Assembly: GCA_037349105.1 (NCBI GenBank)
Contig: JAYJMM010000071.1
Span: 124,001-188,000 of the forward strand
From: Limnomonas spitsbergensis
Taxonomy: Eukaryota > Chlorophyta > Chlorophyceae > Chlamydomonadales
Length of the DNA: 64,000 nt
Reading direction: 5' to 3'
A program made the translations under genes and the position numbers. Below, piece after piece: positions 46,990-59,000 of the stretch; positions within the stretch are counted from its first letter, which is position 1, and every line of letters starts with the position of its first letter. The notes beneath the pieces were generated by a model. The model saw only the letters and a program-made list of their open reading frames with translations, was not told the DNA's origin and made no database searches.

Positions 46990-47800
46990 AGACCCACAAC
47001 GACTCTGCCAATGACGCAACAGCCAACAGCTGCCGCGGTGTCAGACCCACCAGCATGGTACAGTAAATAAAGACATGCTCTGAGCGCCGCTGCACCCACC
47101 AGCATGGTACAGTAAATAAGGGCATGCGCTGTGCACCGCTGCACCCACCAGCAGGGTACAGTAAATAAGGGCATGTGCTCCGCAAGTGCATGTGCACCTC
47201 CGCACCCACCATTAGGGTATAGTAAATAAGGGCAGGTGCTGTGCAAGTGCGTTTACACCGCTCTGCCCACCAGCAGGGTATAGTATACAAGGGCAGGTGC
47301 TGCGCACCGCTCTGCCTACCAGCAGGGTATAGTAAACAAGGGCAGGTGCTGCGCACCGCTCTGCCCACCAGCAGGGTATAGTAAATAAGGGCAGGTGCTG
47401 CGCACCGCTCTGCCCACCAGCAGGGTAAAGTAAACAAGGGCAGATGCTGCGCACCGCTCTGCCCACCAGCAGGGTATAGTAAACAAGGGCAGATGCTGCG
47501 CACCGCTCTGGCCACCAGCAGGGTATGGTAAACAAGGGCAGGTGCTGCGCACCGCTCTGGCCACCAGCAGGGTATGGTAAACAAGGGCAGGTGCTGTGCA
47601 CCGCTCTGCCTACCAGCAGGGTATAGTAAACAAGGGCAGGTGCTGCGCACCGCTCTGCCCACCAGCAGGGTATAGTAAATAAGGGCAGGTGCTGCGCACC
47701 GCTCTGCCCACCAGCAGGGTATAGTAATCAAGGGCAGGTGCTGCGCACCGCTCTGCCCACCAGCAGGGTATAGTAAATAAGGGCAGGTGCTGCGCTTTGC
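46990..47800 (+). repeat. 49-bp minisatellite in hAT
   Basis: About 15 copies of a 49-bp unit with CACCGCTCTGCCCACCAGCA, GGGTATAGTAAACAAGGGCA and GGTGCTGCG. Overlapping minus-strand frames up to 315 codons are by-products, because 49 is not a multiple of three and the unit is stop-free on that strand. Confidence 0.9.
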
Positions 47801-49235
47801 AAGTGCGTGTGCAACGATGCACGGACATGCGGCACCGAGCGGCCAAGCCTGTCCCTTCATAAATGTTCTCTTCCAACGGGATCTGTGCTTTTGGTGTGAC
47901 ACTACCGGAAGGCATGGAAGTTGGGCGCTGCACATTTAAGGGTGAAGTCCTGTGCATGCAGGTAAGGCTCAATGTATATATCACATGCCACATGGGTGCG
48001 GCAGTGTGCCTGGCTGTACCTGCAAGTAGGGTGTTGTGCCCTACTGCCCTTAAGCACGCTGACGGGGCGCTGTGTATCATGGCAGCAGTGCAATGCTTAC
48101 GAGGGGTGCGATGCGCATGTGCATTGAGCGCTGCAGCTCAATTGGAATAGTCTCCTGTGGAACCAGCTCCAAGCTTCTGGGCTGGAAATTGGGGGAAAGC
48201 CATGCAGATCTGCAGCAAGCTCCGCTGCCAGCCCCAAAGCCTGAGGACAGGTAGGCTTTCCAGCGTACCGTATTTAAGGCTGTATATGGCCTCTAAACCA
48301 TCAGATGATCGCGATGTCGCGAGTTGCTTTCGTCATAAACTTCAATATGCGAACGTTGGCAAAAGAGAACTGATGACAAGGACGTAGATGATTTTGGTCG
48401 CATGCAATAGCGCGCACCATCGCTTGAAATGAAGAAAGAAAAGAGCGTCGTAGCTGAAACCGGGATCTGGAACCTAGGAAAATATTGCTGCCTGGTCCGA
48501 GTTCTAGAAGTCGTCATAGCACTTCTCAATTGTTTTTCACACTGTCAAACGCTGTATTCAAAATGGTTTATAAGTGGTTTTCCTGCATGGAAACACAGAA
48601 TCGGTGGTGCTCTAGTCACCTGTCAGGTTTCGGACCGCCCGCTGGGAATTTCTTGGACACCAGTGTATACAAGCCATGGGTATCCGACATATTGGCCATA
48701 TTCTAGTCGTTCGATGGATCAGCACTTCACGAGCTTAGAAAACCTAGCCTTCACCCGGAGAACCCTGGGACAAATTCGCGTATTTCGGCATGGCATACCG
48801 GTATCAGGCGAGGTTGCAGATTTGAAGGGCAAAGGGAAATCTCAGGGGATATTGGTCATGCATGGTAACTGCCAACTGTGGCTGTTACTGTTTGGATAGT
48901 TCAGGAGTTGGAGACTTCATCAATCATTATCTGTTTTGCCACAGCATTTTGCATGGTGACTAATATGCATGCATGCATGCTGCATGGATGCATGCTGCAT
49001 GGATGCATGGTTACTTTGGGGTCAGTGGGGGGGCATCTCCGCATCTGGGCATGCATGGGGGCTGGCTGCTGGCCTGCAATCATCTTCATGTCTCTATTTG
49101 CTAGTGTGTATGCCAGTATGTGCCTAAAAATGTTTTTTGACTGAAAAGTACTGATACTCCAAGCCCGCCGTATTGAAGCGGAGCGGAGCGGACCGGAGCA
49201 GAAGCGTATCCGGATCGTGCTACCTTGTAATACGG

Positions 49236-49981
49236 TACTAGGGACAAATGGATCGTCAGTAACCCTGGACAGATCATGCTATAAAAATGTACCAGGATAT
49301 TTTGCTGTGACTTTACAAGGTGTGAGACCGGCCGCCCAACCCTAGAAATCTGAGACGCTAACACAAAAAAATAGCCAGGGTGTGCAAGGGATAAATTTCC
49401 GAATGGCATGGAGTGTGGAGGACACCACACCCCCGGTTGGGACACCGGGGGATTTCGCACCGCAACACTGTAGCGGCATGTCACGGTACTTACTTGAGAT
49501 CCACCATGCTAACACGCTGTGTAGTAGACGTGTATTGACAAATGCATCACTGATCACTTTATGATACTGAGACTACTATACTTTACTCAGCTACAGCCGC
49601 GGCTGCACTTAGGAGAAGGATTGTGCAGCAACCCTTGCGTCTCAGTTGCTAGGGACCTCTGCATGCTTAGGCTGATGAAGGTTTGGATCCCATGACATGA
49701 AGGGCGGCACGCCTGTCACTGAAACGACTGCCCACAGGATGGGAAATTGAAATCCCAACCATCTGTGAGCTCCCGCCTGTCTGGTTGGGAGAAGAGGACA
49801 CTGAAGGAAAGAGGAGCGAGGACAGAATACAAGGACCCAAAAGAAAAAGGCTGGACAGGAAAGTAAGTCTGATACTGTAATTCCCAAGCCTCTCCAGAGT
49901 CTAGCCCTCTGCAATTTTGACCACAGCTTCCACAAAAGCTAGGGCACCCTAACAATGCCCAGCACTGTTAATGCAACATGT
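49236..49981. other. Intergenic, no gene seen
   Basis: This is the right flank of the hAT insertion after the target duplication at 49228-49235. I found no convincing exon. Confidence 0.4.
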
Positions 49982-50060
49982 CCATGACATTATACCTCTG
50001 GGCCCTGCTCATCAAAAAGGCTCGGCTGCGTGGGCGCCCAACTGTGGAGTTGGGAGAAGG
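49982..50060 (+). repeat. Interspersed element copy E
   Basis: CATGACATTATACCTCTGGG, CTCATCAAAAAGGCTCGGCT and GCGTGGGCGCCCAACTG. It is close to the consensus of the family. Confidence 0.75.
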
Positions 50061-50159
50061 AAAGTAACTTGAAGTGAGGAAAGGAAAGGAAGTGAGGAAG
50101 CTGAGGATCACAATCTCTAAAGCGTGTTGCGGTCAATTTTTTTCCGCTACAAAAAAATC

Positions 50160-50276
50160 CGTAGGTCTTTTCCCGCTTAGGCCCCCCCCCCGCTATGCGG
50201 GGGGGGGGGCTATCCCGCTTTTTTTTTGATAATATTTAGTATACAATACTAAATATTAAAAAAACAGCGGGATCCG
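50160..50276. repeat. Nested inverted repeats (cruciform-prone)
   Basis: An outer pair TCCCGC / GCGGGA encloses two perfect hairpins: poly-C to GC-TAT-GC to poly-G (about 50181-50210), and AATATTTAGTAT-ACA-ATACTAAATATT (50231-50257). A second TATCCCGC string lies between them. The tRNA-like sequence follows directly on the right. This could be a small foldback element or part of a tRNA-derived SINE. Confidence 0.7.
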
Positions 50277-50296
50277 GTGTAAGCCTAAAAGAAGAC

Positions 50297-50368
50297 AGAA
50301 GAAACAAGACTTGAACTTGCAACCGTAGGGTTTGAAATCCCATGCTCTACCGATTGAGCTAGAGAAAC
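50297..50368 (-). pseudogene. tRNA-like sequence with TCA anticodon
   Basis: The minus strand shows TAGCTCAATCGGTAGAGC (D-arm, good A box), an anticodon arm TGGGA-TTTCAAA-CCCTA (one mismatch, anticodon TCA) and a T-arm GCAAG-TTCAAGT-CTTGT. The acceptor 5' strand GTTTCTC has no matching 3' strand and the B box is poor. A working tRNA with anticodon TCA would read UGA, but the missing acceptor stem argues for a pseudogene or SINE head. Confidence 0.6.
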
Positions 50369-51801
50369 AAAATATCTCTCCCTCCCTCCAAAAAGGAAAG
50401 GCAGTGCGAAGGAAAGCCAGCACGCGGTAATGCAACATGTGCCCACCACTCCACCCAGTTGCCTCGTTCCCACCGCTTTATTTTGTCTGGGTTGTGCAAG
50501 TTTTCCCTGACAAGGCTGAGGGACCCACCTTCTGGACACATGGAAACCCTGAATATGACAAAAACAGTTACCACCTGATGCCTCTTGCGTCGACCCAACC
50601 CACTTCGTTGAACCCCTGGCGCTAAATGAAAGTTTTCAGTTTAAGATGTTGCGCAATCCATGGGGTGCCATAACATTGCCGGGCGTGAAGCAGGGCCCCA
50701 CGGGTAGTCGGGTGTGCAATATCCTAAACGCTCGTCCATATACAATGTTGAGGAGTAAGAATCCTGCATGGCACTACTGACTCGGATTGAGTGATGCAGC
50801 ATTGAGTAACTTGCTCGAATGGAAGGTGAAACAGTGCTTTGGAATCAGTTTTGTCTCACTAGTGACCGAATTTGTGAGCCGAGTCCTGATATCAGATGCA
50901 AACCCTGTTCATGGATGTGGCCTGTGACTTTTTTCAAAGAGAGTCATGATGGGAAAAAAACAGGTCATCATACCGTCATACGGTAACCAGTAAATACGAC
51001 ACAGACATGGTCCAACACAGGTTCACCAGCCTCGCATGGTCACATGGAGCAAATTGAAATTGCGACACTTGAAGCTTGAAGAGATACTATCCCTGATTCT
51101 AGCATCTCTTCAACTTCAAGGAAATTTACCGCATCTTCCTGTATACGGTACGTTAGTATCGTCTGATGAACGAGCAACAATCAAGGTACCGGTACTGTCC
51201 TTTTTGTGGACACCTATAAAATATAGTAGCTCCTTGCGAGCGTGATTTCTTTGGTTCTGTCACCTGGTGCTTGGGCTCCAACATTCAGAATGATCACCAG
51301 CTGGCATTTTAGTGCCCATGCGAAGGCTTAGGCGCTTAGCAGCGCTTGCTTCATTTTGTGAGAGGTGCCCAGAGGAGCTATTTCACAGAAAATCAAGACG
51401 TGCCTCGTACCTCTTTGAACAGGAATTGATGCCATGATGGATTGCAGCTGGAGAGATGTTGAGTGCTGCATGATGAGGCATGCAGTCCATGCACACGTCC
51501 CTGCCTTCTGGCCCTCCCTGCCCTGCCTTCTGCAGGTACGTTGCTCACTTCTGCTGTAAATGTATATCACATGGTAGGAACCAGATGCCGGGACGGTTTA
51601 AGGCTCAGGCGTATAAAATGATATAGCTGACCCAGCCGACTACGGGCATTTTAGGGCTTGACCATGTACGGCAAATTATTTTGAGAATCCCTGACTTGCC
51701 CTGGAAATGTTCGCTGCCACCCTCGACATTATCGTCGATTGTGTCCACTGCAGTACGATATGCTATATCACTCCGCCTAGGCTGGGTGCATATTTCACCC
51801 A
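50369..51801. other. Intergenic, no gene seen
   Basis: This is upstream of the TBL1-type gene. I saw no convincing exon, tRNA or array. The TBL1 promoter should lie at its right end. Confidence 0.4.
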
Positions 51802-54456
51802 ATGACTAGCCCTGGCACCTCTCGGGAGGTGCTCACGAGTGACGTCCTAAATTATATGGTCATGCGCTACTTGCAAGAAAGTGGTTTTTCGCATTCAGCA
51901 TTCGTATTTGGTCATGAATCAAGCGTGGCAAAAACCTCAGTCGATCCCAACAACGTGCCCCCGGGCAGCTTAATTGCTGTCATTCAAAAGGGGATGCAGT
52001 ACATGGAGATGGAGGCGAACCTGGACGGACAGGTGATCGATGCGACCTGGCAATCGTTTACTTTTACGGCGTTCTGATATCAGTGCGTTTGCGTCACTAC
52101 AATGTGGCAGGATGGAGGGCTAGAGGGCGAGTTCAAAATGTTGTCCCCAGAGGATCTGCTCACCAACGATGTTGATCAACTACGGCAGCTGGTATCAGAA
52201 AGAAGAGAAGAAGAGCGGGTGAAGCCAGATAAGAAGAAGGACAAGTTGAAAGACAAGTCACGAGCAGCAGCAGCTGCAGCAGATCGAACTGGGCCATCAG
52301 CCATGGAGGAGGACGATGACCTGGACGTCTCTCCCTCATGTGTGGCGACTCTGAACGGGCATGAGTCTGAAGTCTACATCTGTGCATGGAGCCCCACGGA
52401 GCCTCTACTTGCCTCGGGGTAAATTTCCTCCTACTAAGGAAATGGCCTGTGCATGTCGTTGCAGCCTCTGATGTCACGCTCTCATCTGACAATGGGCTTT
52501 GATGCATTGTCTCATCGATAATGGGTCGTGCGAATGTATTTTTTAATTCCTGCCATATCTGTCACCGTTCCATCAGTCTTGTCCACACCGTCTTAAGTCG
52601 AATACCTCATCACCATTATTCTGTACCATGTTCAAGGTTGCATGGCATGCTCAGCAGCGCATGCCCCATGCATGCTACGCAGGTCCGGTGACTCAACTGC
52701 AAGGATCTGGAACCTCTCCCCAGGTCCTAACTACACGAAACCAGCAGTGCTTCACCACCAGGGCAAACAGGACAAGAGCAAAGACGTGACGACGTTGGAT
52801 TGGAATCACGACGGCTCGCTGGTGGCCACCGGGTCCTATGATGGATTGGCAAGAATTTGGTCCAAGGATGGTGAGGCCAGAAGTGTTAACTCTTGGGCTT
52901 GCCAGACCACGATTGGGGTCAGTAGGATGGCACCCACTGGGCCGATGCTGACCTGACCTGGATTGGCCTACGGCCTGTGGCTCTAGCAGCAGGGCTCGCT
53001 GCACCAGGCCACCACAAATAAACCGTGGAGTCCATTAGTTTGTGGGTGCATGGCTGGCTGGCTGCTTCTTTTTAGGCTGGGACCCTATCTACCCTGGATT
53101 AGTTTATCAGATGTGATCTTCACTCTTCAGCTGACAGCCCTCAGCATATCGTATGTAGGAATATACGACAGACAGAGGCCATGTGCCTATCTGCCTCAAT
53201 GCTGAGTTGGTCAATCGCCGCTCCCTTAATGAATCTTTGTTGTTCATCCTTACCCTGCCTCAATGCTGGCCTCATTGCTGATATGCCTGCAGGGAAGCTG
53301 AAGCAGACCCTCGATAAGCACCAGGGGCCCATCTTTGCCCTCAAATGGAACAAGAAAGGAGACCTGCTATTGAGTGGCAGTGTGGACAAGACGGCCATAG
53401 TGTGGGATGCCAAGTCAGGGGAACCGCGGCAATCCTTTGACTTCCACACAGGTGCGTCTCACCTCGACCTCTTTCCATCCCATCATATGTGTTTATCTCA
53501 GCAGGGCTGTGGGGCTCACCCTCTGAATAGGTGGAAACCTTAATCCAGGGGAGGAATATCCATCACTGGATGCACCTAAGCCTAGTCACTCTGCCTTGCT
53601 CTCTCAAGGACACAGTCAATCTTTCATCACTCTGCCCATGGATGCCCACCAGGTGACTCATGATTTCAGGAAGCTGTGAGCCCTAGACGGGACACGTGTT
53701 CCCCATTCATTTCCTGACTCTCTCCCGTTTTCCAGCGCAGTCTCCCCTCCCTCCCCTCCTTTCAACCCTCACCATATCCTGCCTCGTACCAGTATTCTCC
53801 CGATTTCAAACACATTTTCTCGCCCCCCCCTTTCAGCGCCCACCCTGGACGTTGACTGGCGCAACAACAACTCGTTTGCAACCTGCTCCACCGACAAGCT
53901 CATCCACGTCTGCAAGCTCGGAGACACGTCGCCCCTTCGCACATTCCAGGGGCACGCCGATGAGGTCAACGCCATCAAGTGGGACCCCAGCGGCCGCCTG
54001 CTTGCCTCGTGCTCGGACGACAAGACGGCCAAAGTCTGGTCGCCCAGCAGCGACAAGGCGCTTCAAGACTTCCGAGACCACCAGCGGGAGATCTACACAA
54101 TAAAGTGGAGCCCGACCGGTACAGGCACGAGCAATCCCAACCTACCCTTGCTGCTGGCTACTGCATCTTTCGACACAACTGTCAAGTTGTGGGACGTGGA
54201 CGCGGGCCGCTGCGTGCACAGCTTGCAGCGGCATACCGAGCCTGTGTACTCCGTCGCGTTCAGCCCCAATGGCCGCTTTGTTGCAACAGGCTCGTTTGAT
54301 CGGAACCTGCACGTGTGGTCTGTTGATGATGGTTCGTTGGTCAAGACGTTCCATGGTGAGGCAGGCATCTATGAGGTGTGCTGGAACCGAGACGGAGACA
54401 AGGTGGCCGCTTGCTTCGCCAACCGCACTGTCTGTGTCGTAGACCTCCGGCTCTGA
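51802..54456 (+). CDS. TBL1: TBL1/HOS15-type LisH-WD40 corepressor subunit, 5 exons
   Basis: Exons: 51802-52032, 52111-52418, 52683-52870, 53293-53451, 53837-54456; all phases join and give 501 aa. The N-terminal LisH motif [19 protein letters not shown] (about residues 16-34) is followed by [20 protein letters not shown], the TBL1 F-box-like start. A Lys- and acidic-rich linker follows, then a WD40 propeller from about residue 150 ([78 protein letters not shown]). Relatives (TBL1XR1, plant HOS15, yeast Sif2) sit in histone-deacetylase corepressor complexes. Length is normal and the frame is intact. Its introns lack the splice-site echoes seen in neighbouring genes. Confidence 0.94.
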
Positions 54457-55459
54457 TGAGGGGCGTGGGGACAGGGCATGTCTCCGGAATGCAGTGATTG
54501 CATAGATGTTTGGTCCCTCTTGTAGGGCTGGTGTCACACTTTGGGGTATGGGGTGAGGGCTAAGCCATGGGTAACCAGTTTTGATGATCCTTAATGACAT
54601 GTCTGTTTAACCAGTGGGATAGGTGGGTGTACATGAAACGGACGACCTGAAGTAGCACCTGAACTAAATGCAGGTAGCACTTGTCTGTCAGTCAGGGCCT
54701 GCCTAAATTCAGTCTCCTTCTTGTTGTCCTTGGTCACACAACGAAGGTTGCGTACAATTATTTTTGCAGGCCCATAGAACATCATGTGCACATTTAGGAT
54801 CTTGGGATTCTTGGATTGAAAGATTGGTTGGAGTTTGGGGCAAAAGTGTGTTAACGAGTTAGAGTTGCGGACACTCTTAGCTGAAAGCCATGCATTGGAG
54901 TGGGTCTGTCAGTCTAGTCAAAGGAATGTTTACGGTCCTAATACATCATGCCAACTGAGAACAACAGGGAATGGCATTTACATATTCAAGCTCCCTTGTA
55001 CAAAGCTTCGTACGGTGATAGGTTAAAGATGTTCAGCATTAATACAAAGTACATCCCATGCAATGCCCCTTCCTGAGCAATATGCGGTCGAGGAAAAAGA
55101 CACATTGCACAGCACACCATCCACAGGTTGTACACATGGTGGCCTTAGCCACGAGTTGAAAGAAGAGGAGAGCTGCGCTTAGGTCAGCATACCAGCAAAA
55201 TCTACAAGCATGAATGCCAACCAGCGCACTGCCAGGGGTGCTGAACCTCGGTCTGTCATGTCAATATTGCTGCTCCCTCAAATGCTCATGAGCCCAGGCT
55301 GAGCTAGGACACTTTACCCCCCCAAGCAGACAGGTGGTCCATGGCCGCATAAGTTAGGTAATAAATGTTTGCATTGCACCATGGACAGCAGCGATAGGCA
55401 AATGTAGCCGCTGCTTGCCTTGCCAGCATGCATGGCTGTTGAATTCTAGGTGGGAGTCC
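54457..55459. other. Between convergent 3' ends, no gene seen
   Basis: TBL1 (plus) and the small gene at 55460 (minus) converge here. The stretch presumably holds both 3' UTRs. I found no exon or array. Confidence 0.4.
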
Positions 55460-55807
55460 TCATTCGTCGTCATCAGCAGCACCGCCTGCTAGGGGCTCCA
55501 GACCTCGGTACGGGTTGAGGATTGGCGTCTGCGCTCCCGGGAACTTTCTCGTGACTGGGTACACCTTCGTCTCGAAGAAATTCTTCCACCTGTGGTGCCC
55601 CGCCTGGAACTCCGCAACCTTCCTCTCCTGCGGTGTCAGCCTGACCATGGGCCGATCAAACAGGTCCAGTGCTGCCCGGTCTTTCTCATTTGATGTTGGC
55701 AATGCGATCGCTGCGGCGCCGCTGACTACAGTTGCCAATCCGAGAGCGCATTTCAATCCGATGTCCATCTGCCCGATCTTCCCGAAGTTTTCTTGCAGAC
55801 CCTCCAT
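55460..55807 (-). CDS. Small unknown protein, 115 aa, one hydrophobic segment
   Basis: Single-exon frame. The chosen start (MEGLQENFGKIGQMDIG) gives 115 aa; an upstream in-frame ATG at 55900 would add 31 mostly basic residues that could be an organelle leader. A hydrophobic stretch CALGLATVVSGAAAIAL (about residues 20-36) could be a membrane helix. It is followed by a charged region with DRPMVRLTPQERKVAEFQ, then FFETKVYPVTRKFPGAQTP and an acidic end ADDDE. The composition looks like a genuine protein, and the gene is divergent from the PQBP1 homologue. I do not recognise the family; a small organelle membrane protein is only a guess. Confidence 0.6.
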   Translation of the reverse strand: MEGLQENFGKIGQMDIGLKCALGLATVVSGAAAIALPTSNEKDRAALDLFDRPMVRLTPQERKVAEFQAGHHRWKNFFETKVYPVTRKFPGAQTPILNPYRGLEPLAGGAADDDE

Positions 55808-56096
55808 GGTGCGATTCAATTGAGGATGAGCGTGAGGCAATGCTGATTTTGCTTTCTTGCACCGAACCTTCAACCGAATCGCCACCCGTAATCCCAACAA
55901 GTCGGAATTTGCATAAAGATCGGGCTTTGCATCGGGCTTAAGAAATAGCGCACACTAAGACATCAGCGCTGGCTTGTTCATTTTGAACTTGTACGTAGCC
56001 CCGCTCTCATCTCTGCTCTGCAGCCCCCACAGCTGACGAGGGTAGAGGCTGATATCTGTCTTATCACAATTCATCCCAGTCTTAACAATCGATCAA
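55808..56096. promoter_or_regulatory. Divergent promoter region, small protein / PQBP1
   Basis: 289 bp lie between the start codon at 55807 (minus) and that at 56097 (plus). Both promoters must share or abut this interval. No specific motif is claimed. Confidence 0.4.
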
Positions 56097-59000
56097 ATGA
56101 ATGCACCTGGATCTGCCGACGATCCTCTCGAGGCTGAGGCTCACATGGCCATCATGGGTCAGCATGAAATGGAGGTCCGCCACACGCTGCTGGCGGGTAA
56201 GCTGGACAGCTTCGAGGCAGACGTGCAGGCTGATGCCAGGGAGACGCCAGCACAGCTCAAGGTCAGTAATGATCAAGTAGGGACCAAAGGGCCGGTCCAG
56301 CCATTCATTGCCTACCCATGCAAAATCACATGGACAGCAAGGATTCTTAGATAGCATCCATTCATGGGGCAAGATGTTGTGAGGAGGAGGGGGAGCTGCC
56401 CACCTCTTGTCAAATGCCGTTCTTGAAGAGCTGGTGGTTTTGTTACAAGTTTTGTTCTGCCTAGTCACCTGGCCAGCTATCGACCACAGGGGAATAAGAA
56501 TTCAATACTACCGGTACATAACGAAGCCAATAATAAACCGGGAATAATCCTTGCAATCACCCAATGCTAGCTAGGCCCTGCAATGTGCCTCTTGCCTTGA
56601 TCCCTGAACAGATTGCCTCACACGATCACACCTATCGGTACCAAGTGACTGAATGTCAAATAATAACTTAAACTCATGTGTGCATGCCCCCCCCCCCTCC
56701 TCCTTCTCTTCTCCTCTCCCACATCACATGCCTTCATGGTTTTATGATGCGCATGCACGCTCTTCTCCTCTGCAGTCTGAAACGTATGCACACACTCCAC
56801 TTTCGTTTCTGACCCGCATGCACACACTCTACGTTGGTGTAAGGCACCTGAACACTCCCATTCATCTCCTTACACACATGCACACACTCCTTCTTCATTC
56901 CTTACACACATGCACAAACTCCCTCTCATTTTTCATTCCTAACACCCATGAGCGTCCTGATGGCCTCTCTCAGGAGAAGCTGCTGAAGATGAGTACAGGT
57001 ATGAGACCTCCGGGCGGCCCGCAGACTGATGAGGCTGTGCGGGGGGGCGGAGATTGGAGCAACTACCAGTCCCCCAGCGCAGTATTGTCTGCCATTGCTC
57101 AGCAGCAGCAGCAGCAGCAGCAGCGAATACCAGAGCGCCAGCAGCAGCAGCAGCAGCAGCAAGTACCTGAGCGTCTCCCCGGGCCCCCGCCTAGGCTGCC
57201 TGGGCCCCCCGGTCCCCCCCGACCCCCAGGTAATTCACTTGTCCAACCAGCTCTCCTGGGCCTTTGAGTCTTGCCTCCGTGCCTACCTTGCCCTCCATGA
57301 GTAACCTGCATGCCTTCCTTCCGCTTGTTCCTCCCGTGTCTTTCTGTCCATGCCTACGTCCCATGCCCACCCATGTCGTCTGTACCCCTGGCCTACTGCC
57401 TCGATAGCTTGATTTAATCGTTCCCATTGATTTCAACTGCAATGGAAGGGAAGGATTTCATCAGATAGCCCGCCAGTGGAGGTTGTTGGAAGTGGAGGGC
57501 TTGGTTAGTTGGTTGGAGCTTGAGTGGTGCCTGCTAGAGTTCATCATCGTGCGCGTCAGAATTCCTTGGGCAGGCCGATGGGCTTCCACCTCAGGGCTAA
57601 TGGGGACCAAACCTTAACTGGCAGGCGGCCGGTGGCCACGGCAGCAGAGCTTCTAGGCACTTTTAGTGCCAGGCCTTCATGGCCGTAGGCTATGCTGTAG
57701 CTGAATGGTAGCTGAAGCATTTTGAAATAAAAAGTGGTACCAGCCCCGCTAGTATAGGGTTTGAGGGCTTGTTTAGGGTGCTGGGGGCTAGCTGAGTGTG
57801 TAGTGGGCGTCCTATCTGGTATTTGAGCCAGCTTGGACTTCCGTGTCTGATGCTGACTTTGAAGTGAAATGCTCACGTAGCCGCAAGTAAACTGCCGGCA
57901 TTCCCGGCATCTGGGCTAATGTATGTCTCAGGATGGGTTTATGGACGGAATTTGCCAATTGGGATTTAATTCCTGCCATCCTCTCACGGTACCAAGCCGT
58001 GCACTGCTTTCTCCTGTGGTACTTATCCATGTGCTTTGCAGGCCCCCCTGGCATGCGTCCACTTTTCCTTCCCCATCCATGGCCCACCAACCTGTCAATG
58101 TGCTGCCGTCCTCTCATGATACCAAGCCATGCACCGCCTCCCCTCTTGAGTCCAATGCATGCAATTTGTAGGCCCCCCTGGCATGCGTCCGCCTGGCCCG
58201 CCTCGCCCCCCAGGCCCACCCCCTCGGCCCCAGCAGCAACAGCAGCAGCAGCAGCTACCTCCTCCTCCTCCCATGGGCCTCCCAATGCAGCAACAGTTGC
58301 AACAACAGCAACAGATGCAGCAACGGCAGCAGATGCAACAAGAGGAGCAGATGCAGCAGCAGATGCAACAGCAAAAGCAACAACAGCTGATGCAACAGCA
58401 GCAAATGCAGCAGCAGCAGATGCAGCAGCAACAGCAGCAGCAGATGCAACAACAGCAACAATTCATGCACCCTGCTCAGCAGCAAGGGGCCATGGATCCT
58501 CCAGGTGCTGTGGCTTCAGCACAGCCCCAGTTCCTAGACCAGCAACAACAACAGCAACAGCCCTATGGCCTCCAGAGCCATCCCACTCCACCCCCCTCGG
58601 ATGATTTGAGCGCCCAAGCATACCAATCCGATGTGCCTGCCTCCACTCCCTTACCTGAGGAGCATCAGCTGCCGCATCAGCTTTCAACACCAGATGAGCA
58701 GCAGCCCGATGAGGCTTTGCAACCTCCGGCCCCTGCTGCGGCCGCCCCGGAGCCCCAGCCTGCTGCAGTCACTGTGACAAAACGCCCGCGGGCCTCTTAC
58801 TCTGCCGCGCCACTCCGTTACCAGGCGCCAAGCGCGGAGGAGGTCGCTCCGGGGACAGAGGCTGTCGCCGAGGAGGATGAGCCGCAGACACAGGCCCCCG
58901 CAGCGCAGGCAGGCCCTGCCCAATCGCAGCAAGCCCAAGCAGGTGCAGCAGCAGCAGCAGTGGCAGCAGACGAGGGCAGCAAGAAGGAGCTCCCGCCTGC

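Larger units (their letters stand above)
42813..49227 (+). mobile_element. hAT-superfamily DNA transposon, 6.4 kb
   Basis: The left end CAAGGTAGCACAATCCGG (42813-42830) and the inverted right end (49210-49227) match at 17 of 18 bases. The element is flanked by a perfect 8-bp duplication TAATACGG (42805-42812 and 49228-49235), as expected of hAT. The left subterminal region has a hairpin built from CCGTATCCGGAG and CTCCGGATACGG (42842-42881); the right has repeated GGAGC motifs. Inside are a hAT transposase (43025-46077), an interspersed-element copy (46138) and three tandem arrays. The transposase is broken, so movement would need help from another copy. Confidence 0.9.

Noticed and set aside
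46988..47935. 315-codon Cys/Trp-rich minus-strand frame
   Set aside because: It is the 49-bp minisatellite read through all frames, with no independent coding support.
50297..50368. Functional selenocysteine or UGA-suppressor tRNA
   Set aside because: The acceptor stem does not pair, the anticodon stem has a mismatch, the B box is poor, and the 13-bp acceptor/T composite helix of tRNA-Sec is absent.
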